DNA from: Bacteroidales bacterium
Lineage (GTDB): Bacteria > Bacteroidota > Bacteroidia > Bacteroidales > P3
Assembly (NCBI GenBank): GCA_017560705.1
Contig: JAFZEK010000196.1
Span: 1 to 10,159 of the forward strand
Length of the DNA stretch: 10,159 nt
Reading direction: 5' to 3'
A program made the translations under genes and the position numbers. The notes under the pieces are model-generated. The model had not been told where the DNA came from. It saw only the letters and a list, made by a program, of their open reading frames with translations, and did no database searches. This document shows, piece after piece, positions 7,716 through 10,159 of this stretch. The number at the start of each line of letters is the position of its first letter. Position 1 is the stretch's first letter.

Positions 7716-7815
7716 GCACTGCCAGTGCCACCACTCTCGGCACACCATACTACACAAACAAAAAGACAAAAATAGCGTTTTAAAAACAAGAATACACACT
7801 AAACCAACATACATT

Positions 7816-8358
7816 ATGACAAAAGACGAACTGCGTAAAAGCATACGCATGGAAAAGAAAAAAGTATCATTGGCAGATAAAAAGCTACGCTCACAAAATA
7901 TATGGGCAAAGGTAGAAACAACGCCAGAATTTAAAAACGCCAAAGTGGTGCTTATGTATTGGTCTATGGACGACGAAGTATTCACCCACGACTTTGTGCA
8001 AAAATGGGCTACCGACAAAACCATTCTACTACCCGTAGTGGACGGCGACGACCTAAGAATTAAAGCCTTCAAAGGCATTGAAAACCTAGACTGCGACAAC
8101 CAATTTGGTATTGGCGAACCTCAAGGTGACGACTTTGACAACACCGACAGCATAGATCTAATAATTGTGCCCGGTGTAGCTTTCGACAAAAACAAAAACA
8201 GAATGGGACGCGGAAGAGGATATTACGACAAACTACTTTCCTCTTCCAAAGCTTTCAAAATAGGTGTAGGATTCGACTTTCAGGTGCTAGACAAAGTGCC
8301 TACCGAAGAGTTCGACATTCCTATGAACCGAATAGTTGCCGAAAGTAATATATACTAA
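7816..8358 (+). CDS. fau: 5-formyltetrahydrofolate cyclo-ligase (5,10-methenyltetrahydrofolate synthetase)
   Basis: Uses ATP to convert 5-formyl-THF to 5,10-methenyl-THF in the cytoplasm, returning a dead-end folate to one-carbon metabolism. The 180 residues fit the usual 180-200. Visible family features are an N-terminal basic helix MTKDELRKSIRMEKK, LMYWSMDDEVFTHDF (46-60), the FGIGEP turn (97-102), DLIIVPGVAFD (114-124) and the ATP/folate-binding signature GRGRGYYDK (131-139). The last residues, IPMNRIVAES, match the usual C-terminal strand. It is flanked by a palindromic element upstream and a terminator downstream, so it is probably monocistronic. In gamma-proteobacteria this gene follows the 6S RNA gene; whether that matters here is only a question. 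Confidence 0.93.
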   Translation: MTKDELRKSIRMEKKKVSLADKKLRSQNIWAKVETTPEFKNAKVVLMYWSMDDEVFTHDFVQKWATDKTILLPVVDGDDLRIKAFKGIENLDCDNQFGIGEPQGDDFDNTDSIDLIIVPGVAFDKNKNRMGRGRGYYDKLLSSSKAFKIGVGFDFQVLDKVPTEEFDIPMNRIVAESNIY

Positions 8359-8422
8359 TAGAATGCTCTAAACATACTGTTTTTTGACCAACATACTACT
8401 TCGGTAGATAATTTTTATTGAT

Positions 8423-8460
8423 AAAAAGTGTTTTATGCTTGCATATTACACTTTTTTTTT
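8423..8460 (+). terminator. Intrinsic terminator after fau
   Basis: AAAAAGTG (8423-8430) pairs with CACTTTTT (8449-8456). Inside lies a second stem TATGC-TT-GCATA, with a run of T's to 8460. A small CTAC-TTCG-GTAG hairpin (8396-8407) precedes it. Confidence 0.8.
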
Positions 8461-8465
8461 GTTAC

Positions 8466-8498
8466 TTTGTGGTGTGTTTTGCACACAGCATACTTTTG
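8466..8498 (+). promoter_or_regulatory. Promoter of the small basic peptide gene
   Basis: TTTG (8466-8469) and TACTTTTG (8491-8498) are separated by 21 bp. A second, weaker pair (TTTG 8478-8481 with ATACTTTG 8502-8509) overlaps it. The start would be near 8505, leaving a leader of about 30 nt. Confidence 0.6.
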
Positions 8499-8536
8499 TA
8501 ATACTTTGTTTCATAATAAAATAAACAATAATAACG

Positions 8537-8746
8537 ATGAAAAGATTTATAAGAAATATAGTTTCAGCCACATTGGTTTTGGGTTTAGTAGCAGTTGGAG
8601 CTACAACAACTACAGCTTGTTCGTCCTCCAAATCTACTGCCAAAGAAGGAAAAATGTATAAAGCTCAGAAAAGCAAATCCACTGTAGTAAACAGAAATTA
8701 CAAGCTAAAAGGTAAAAGAAATAAAGCTTCTTATCACAAGCTGTAG
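8537..8746 (+). CDS. Small, strongly basic secreted or lipoprotein peptide of unknown function
   Basis: 69 residues. The N-terminus MKRFIRNIVSATLVLGLVAVGATTTTAC is a signal peptide: a basic n-region, a hydrophobic core (9-22), then Cys28 as a possible lipidation site. The TTAC lipobox is weak because -3 is Thr rather than Leu, so cleavage by signal peptidase I is also possible. The mature part after C28 has 11 Lys and 2 Arg but only one acidic residue (E37), so it lacks the acidic lipoprotein export signal used for surface display in Bacteroidetes. If lipidated it probably stays facing the periplasm. It has its own promoter, and the preceding gene is closed by a terminator. I recognise no family. 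About 300 nt of structured non-coding sequence follows before the next terminator. Confidence 0.65.
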   Translation: MKRFIRNIVSATLVLGLVAVGATTTTACSSSKSTAKEGKMYKAQKSKSTVVNRNYKLKGKRNKASYHKL

Positions 8747-9047
8747 TACGTTGTACTAAAATGCGGAGGCAACTTGGGTTGCACTACTATAACTGCGAAG
8801 TTTCGGAACTCACCGAAAACACTTCGTAGCATTTGTGCGTCATTTGTCGGGAGCTGCACTTAGGACTATTGCGGAAACAGAAAAACCAGCCTCTTAGCCC
8901 CCTACTTTGCTTGGCCCGATAAAAGAAAATGCGTAAAGGAACTCACCTCATAACGCCCAACTTGCCACTAAAGAAGTGTTTTACTTTCCTCTTTAAAACA
9001 AACTACCAAAGCTACAATACTATGCAACTTTGGTAATTTGTTTTTTT
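8744..9047 (+). ncRNA. Candidate structured RNA or long structured 3' UTR downstream of the small peptide gene
   Basis: No open frame fits this region, but complementary segments are dense. TAGTAC/GTACTA (8744-8758) spans the stop codon. AAATGC/GCATTT (8759-8764, 8829-8834) encloses hairpins at 8769-8782 and 8793-8829. TTTGTCGGG/CCCGATAAA (8843-8851, 8915-8923) closes a long irregular arm. A further hairpin lies at 8931-8956, then the terminator. The hairpins at 8801-8818 and 8937-8948 have the same AACTCA loop closed by GG/CC. I find no TAnnTTTG promoter at its 5' edge, so it is likelier the 3' part of the peptide mRNA or a processed RNA. It does not look like tmRNA, RNase P RNA or SRP RNA. 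Confidence 0.4.
8999..9047 (+). terminator. Intrinsic terminator, probably bidirectional, between convergent transcripts
   Basis: CAAACTACCAAAG (8999-9011) pairs with CTTTGGTAATTTG (9028-9040), a 13-bp stem with one C-A mismatch and a 16-nt loop, followed by T7 (9041-9047). Read from the other strand, the stem is followed by GTTTTAAAG, so it may also stop the minus-strand HU-HTH transcript ending at 9074. Confidence 0.82.
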
Positions 9048-9073
9048 ATTACAGTCGCCACTTAGGTAGCTTG

Positions 9074-9709
9074 CTATTTATCCACATTTCGCAAGACATA
9101 CTCCTTAGTAGGTCCACGACCTATTGTGGCTATTCCACTCTCAGGATCTGCTACAAACTTACACAAATCCCTATAAGCCGAACTTTTCGACAAACCTACA
9201 ATTTGCATATAATGCACCACTCGCATTCGCCCATAACGTTTTAGCACCTTTTGGGCTATCTTTAGTCTTTCAGCCTCAGAGTATGGCGATTTCTTTATCA
9301 ACTGTTCGCCACTGCGTTGCAAGTTGCAATTGCTGTTTACTTTCTTTACAAACTCCTTGTCTACACGCAGGTTTATCCCCGTCACCTCCACACTGGCAGC
9401 ATTTCGCTTGGTTTTAGATTCCGTTTTATCCTCTACTTCCTTACCCTTTTTAGGTCCTATCTTAGTGCTAAAAGTACCTATGCCGTCGATGGTTACAGTG
9501 TAGCCCATGCCCAAAAGATTAGAAAGCTTTTCGCTCACTTGCGTAAGCACAGCATTAACCATAGAGGATGAAACACCAATGCCCGATTCTACCATATACT
9601 TCACAAACTCATCGTTGCTATAATTCCTATAAGTTTCCATTTTGTAGTAAGCCTTTTGCTTACCATCCTTGTTGAAGTCGGGAAGTTCCCGATAAATAAA
9701 CTTTGCCAT
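9074..9709 (-). CDS. HU-like (HU-related/HIG) DNA-binding protein fused to a C-terminal helix-turn-helix-like region
   Basis: 211 residues. Residues 1-86 resemble the Bacteroidetes HU-related histone-like family: a strand (AYYKMETYRNYS) leads into helices with FVKYMVESGIGVSSSMVNAVLTQVSEKLSNLLGMG, then VTIDGIGTFSTKIG. After a Lys/Glu-rich stretch (87-103), VEVTGINLRVDKEFVKKVN (107-125) completes the fold. Residues about 141-211 are extra: SPYSEAERLKIAQKVLKRYG followed by VVHYMQIVGLSKSSAYRDLCKFV, a plausible helix-turn-helix with S174-A178 starting the recognition helix, then a wing-like IATIGRGPTKEYVL. Usual HU-related proteins are about 120-160 residues, so the tail is an addition. The ATG at 9709 is the first in frame. 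No TAnnTTTG was found upstream on its strand. Chromosome organisation or local regulation is inferred. Confidence 0.8.
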   Translation of the reverse strand: MAKFIYRELPDFNKDGKQKAYYKMETYRNYSNDEFVKYMVESGIGVSSSMVNAVLTQVSEKLSNLLGMGYTVTIDGIGTFSTKIGPKKGKEVEDKTESKTKRNAASVEVTGINLRVDKEFVKKVNSNCNLQRSGEQLIKKSPYSEAERLKIAQKVLKRYGRMRVVHYMQIVGLSKSSAYRDLCKFVADPESGIATIGRGPTKEYVLRNVDK

Positions 9710-9755
9710 ATATAAGCCGTATTACTTTATGATTAGTCACTAAACTTCTACCAAA

Positions 9756-9790
9756 CACTTACCAAGCAATTTTTAGTAGTTACCTATATA
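9756..9790 (+). repeat. Copy B of the 35-nt degenerate dispersed repeat
   Basis: Matches 7681-7715 at 29 of 35 positions in the same orientation. It lies 47 bp upstream of the HU-HTH start codon. No left end of the palindromic element is present near it. Confidence 0.45.
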
Positions 9791-9811
9791 AATATTACTC
9801 TGTTTCGTTCC

Positions 9812-9829
9812 ATGCAGTTACAACTGCAT
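9812..9829. promoter_or_regulatory. Perfect 18-bp palindrome, operator-like
   Basis: ATGCAGTT and AACTGCAT are perfect complements around a 2-bp AC centre. As RNA the loop would be too tight, so a dimeric DNA-binding protein site is the better reading. It lies about 100 bp upstream of the HU-HTH start. Confidence 0.45.
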
Positions 9830-9841
9830 TAAAGGTACTGC

Positions 9842-9888
9842 TTTTATTGCACCCTATGGTAAATAATTCCAATACCGTACCAATAAAA
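9842..9888. repeat. Nested inverted repeat (two-stem hairpin)
   Basis: TTTTATTG (9842-9849) and CAATAAAA (9881-9888) are perfect complements. Inside, TATGGTA (9855-9861) pairs with TACCGTA (9873-9879) with one G-U, leaving an 11-nt loop. Confidence 0.45.
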
Positions 9889-9918
9889 TAACGATACTGC
9901 ACTGATAAAATTGTTTTA

Positions 9919-10053
9919 CCCCACTATTTTTTTATATTTCAAGCATTGAATTTTATATTCCAAGCCTTGGTTTTTATATTCCAAGGCTTGAATTATAAAA
10001 ACCAAAGCTTGAAATTTTAAAACCAAGCCTTGAAATAAACTTTTATAGTGGGG
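9919..10053. repeat. Symmetric array of seven 9-bp blocks with an exact 21-bp period
   Basis: Inner blocks centre on 9944 (CAAGCATTG), 9965 (CAAGCCTTG), 9986 (CAAGGCTTG), 10007 (CAAAGCTTG) and 10028 (CAAGCCTTG), each 21 bp from the next. Outer blocks CCCCACTAT (9919-9927, centre 9923) and ATAGTGGGG (10045-10053, centre 10049) are perfect inverted repeats on the same grid. All six spacers are exactly 12 nt, T-rich left of 9986 and A-rich right of it, so the whole 135 bp is an imperfect palindrome about 9986. Spacers are far shorter than CRISPR spacers and nearly all A/T. It could be a phased protein-binding array, a cruciform or a long RNA hairpin; no known element is recognised. Confidence 0.75.
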
Positions 10054-10159
10054 AAAGGAACTTTTCCTTCGGGGGAAAAAGGATAATATACCCCCGTAGA
10101 ACTAAGATTATATGCAGATAATAATCTCAAACCATTATGCTTGCATCTGATAATAATGA

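Larger units (their letters stand above)
7440..7815. other. Gene-free interval before fau
   Basis: No credible open frame. It contains a perfect dyad (7450-7469), a 213-bp imperfect palindrome (7498-7710), a 13-bp palindrome GCACTG-C-CAGTGC (7716-7728) and, partly overlapping it, a GTGCC/GGCAC stem (7725-7743). The A-rich last 70 bp should include the fau promoter, but I see no TAnnTTTG on the plus strand there. TATTTTTG on the minus strand (7767-7774) has no good -33 partner. Confidence 0.6.
9710..10159. other. Gene-free, dyad-rich interval upstream of the HU-HTH gene
   Basis: No coding potential on either strand in 450 bp. It contains repeat copy B (9756-9790), an 18-bp palindrome (9812-9829), a nested hairpin (9842-9888), the 21-bp-phased array (9919-10053), an AAGGAA/TTCCTT stem with a CTT loop just after it (10055-10069), an inverted CGGGGG/CCCCCG (10070-10075, 10091-10096), AGATTAT/ATAATCT (10105-10111, 10121-10127) and a direct repeat GATAATAAT (10117-10125, 10150-10158). 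It may hold the promoter of a rightward gene beyond the window. Confidence 0.7.

Noticed and set aside
8428..8661. 77-codon frame starting before the small basic peptide gene
   Set aside because: It begins inside the fau terminator and is Phe/Tyr-rich from T runs. The 8537 frame has a signal peptide and a promoter in front.
8744..9047. tmRNA, RNase P RNA or SRP RNA
   Set aside because: None of the conserved sequence hallmarks I know for these RNAs is visible.
9919..10053. CRISPR array
   Set aside because: Repeats of 9 bp with 12-nt A/T spacers that resemble each other do not fit CRISPR repeats or spacers, and no cas gene is present.
10070..10096. CGGGGG/CCCCCG as an intrinsic terminator
   Set aside because: It is GC-rich, but the loop is 15 nt and no T tract follows on either strand.
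1..10159. tRNA or rRNA genes
   Set aside because: No T-loop GTTCGANNC with a matching acceptor stem, and no rRNA-like segments were found by eye.

Overview
The window looks like a piece of a low-GC Bacteroidales chromosome (Porphyromonas/Odoribacter-like; genus not resolvable by eye). Three things point there. Its promoters fit the Bacteroidetes pattern (TTTG near -33, TAnnTTTG near -7). Its start codons lack Shine-Dalgarno sequences. Its gene content is typical of that group: DUF3127, an HU-related histone-like protein, and a butyrate-type CoA-transferase.

Layout, left to right. (1) 1-1064: mannose-1-phosphate guanylyltransferase, whose true start lies before the window. (2) 1297-2604: acetyl-CoA hydrolase/4-hydroxybutyrate-butyrate CoA-transferase family enzyme, with its own promoter and leader and a very strong terminator (2669-2706). 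(3) 2849-6793: a likely envelope operon with a near-consensus promoter and a 5' leader hairpin, then a MarC-family membrane protein, a GT87/DUF2029 polyprenol-sugar-dependent glycosyltransferase, and an LtaS-like phosphoglycerol transferase overlapping it by 29 nt. (4) 6853-7439: a DUF3127 OB-fold protein with an SSB-like acidic DDDLPF tail, with its own promoter and terminator. (5) 7440-7815: gene-free, dominated by a 213-bp imperfect palindrome (7498-7710). (6) 7816-8358: 5-formyltetrahydrofolate cyclo-ligase, then a terminator. (7) 8491-9047: a tiny transcription unit with a 69-codon basic secreted or lipoprotein peptide followed by about 300 nt of structured non-coding sequence ending in a terminator. 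(8) 9074-9709, minus strand: an HU-like protein fused to a C-terminal helix-turn-helix-like region. (9) 9710-10159: gene-free and very rich in dyads.

The most unusual feature is at 9919-10053. Seven 9-bp blocks are separated by exactly 12-nt, almost purely A/T spacers, giving a strict 21-bp period (two helical turns). The five inner blocks are CAAGSCTTG-like palindromes. The two outer blocks are perfect inverted repeats of each other (CCCCACTAT / ATAGTGGGG). The whole 135 bp is symmetric about position 9986. It lies upstream of the divergent HU-HTH gene and could be a phased operator/nucleoprotein array or a long cruciform/RNA hairpin.

How the genes work together: the guanylyltransferase and the GT87-LtaS-like pair fit envelope glycan synthesis and modification. 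The CoA-transferase fits acetate/butyrate fermentation. The DUF3127 and HU-HTH proteins are DNA-associated. All assignments come from reading the sequence; no database search was run.
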